From an uncultured Candidatus Saccharibacteria bacterium (GTDB lineage: Bacteria > Patescibacteria > Saccharimonadia > Saccharimonadales > UBA1547), in NCBI GenBank assembly GCA_946886635.1, contig CAMPIW010000031.1:1-5411 (forward strand): a stretch of DNA of 5,411 nucleotides, in the 5' to 3' direction. Numbering within the stretch: position 1 is the first letter of the stretch; each line of letters begins with the position of its first letter. Both the position numbers and the translations under genes were made by a program. Shown here one piece after another: positions 5,213 through 5,411 of the stretch. The notes under the pieces were generated by a model. It had not been told where the DNA came from, did not search any database, and saw only the letters and a program-made list of their open reading frames with translations.

Positions 5213-5386
5213 ATGAACAAAGTGCTTATTTTTGCTGGCGCAACCATTGGTGGAGTCGCTGGCGCGTACGTACCGCAACTTTTTGGCGACACACAACTCC
5301 TTAGTGGATGGAGCATTTTAGGGAGTACAATTGGTGGTCTTGTAGGCATTTGGCTTGGCTATAAGCTCGCAAAACGTATTAGCTAA
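5213..5386 (+). CDS. 57-residue two-helix glycine-zipper membrane protein
   Basis: I do not recognise a named family. The protein has two hydrophobic segments, residues about 4-24 and 33-50, joined by a short polar turn (GDTQLLSG). It ends in a basic tail, YKLAKRIS, which would favour a cytoplasmic C-terminus. Both segments carry the same pattern, G-x-TIGG-x-x-G (9-17 and 37-45), 28 residues apart. This is a glycine-zipper motif that packs helices tightly and may reflect an internal duplication. The frame is open back to a GTG at 5141. I chose ATG 5213 because the 24 extra residues are not hydrophobic in the same way and their codons cover the promoter and inverted repeat. No Shine-Dalgarno site is present. 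Codon use is like that of the housekeeping genes, not like the GC-rich gene upstream. A role in the cell envelope is an inference from the membrane segments only. Confidence 0.65.
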   Translation: MNKVLIFAGATIGGVAGAYVPQLFGDTQLLSGWSILGSTIGGLVGIWLGYKLAKRIS

Positions 5387-5411
5387 TTTGTGCATATAAA
5401 ACCATAAACGG

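Overview
The window looks like chromosome from a small-genome bacterium of the Candidate Phyla Radiation (Patescibacteria), most likely a Saccharibacteria (TM7) relative. This assignment is an inference with moderate confidence. It rests on the divergent but complete MurD and RF2, the near absence of Shine-Dalgarno sites, the AT-leaning codon use of the main genes, and stop codons that are only TAA or TAG.

Positions 1-4459 hold four genes packed on the + strand. These are the 3' end of secA (protein translocation ATPase), an M16 zinc metallopeptidase, a murD-type ligase (peptidoglycan precursor synthesis) and prfB (release factor 2). Gaps are 49, 5 and 23 nt, so this reads as one housekeeping transcription unit. 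prfB may also have its own promoter that yields a leaderless message. secA and prfB are neighbours in many bacteria; here the peptidase and murD sit between them.

Positions 4460-5140 are different in character. A near-consensus promoter, a hairpin close to the predicted transcript 5' end and the only strong Shine-Dalgarno site in the window drive a 155-residue protein. Its gene is about 61% GC in the stretch counted, against roughly 45-47% in neighbours, and its codon use is sharply different. The protein resembles a stand-alone Clp N-terminal (ClpA/ClpC-type) double repeat without an AAA+ motor. Just after its stop lies a 59-nt region that can fold in two mutually exclusive ways. Loosely similar sequence blocks lie on both sides of the gene.

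Positions 5141-5411 hold an extended -10 promoter that overlaps an inverted repeat, then a 57-residue two-helix, glycine-zipper membrane protein that is probably translated from a leaderless message.

The first four genes are ordinary core functions (secretion, proteolysis, wall synthesis, translation termination). The accessory and most interesting part is the GC-rich gene with its control elements and the small membrane protein behind it. I see no tRNA, rRNA, CRISPR array or recognisable transposase, and no gene-free stretch longer than 300 bases.
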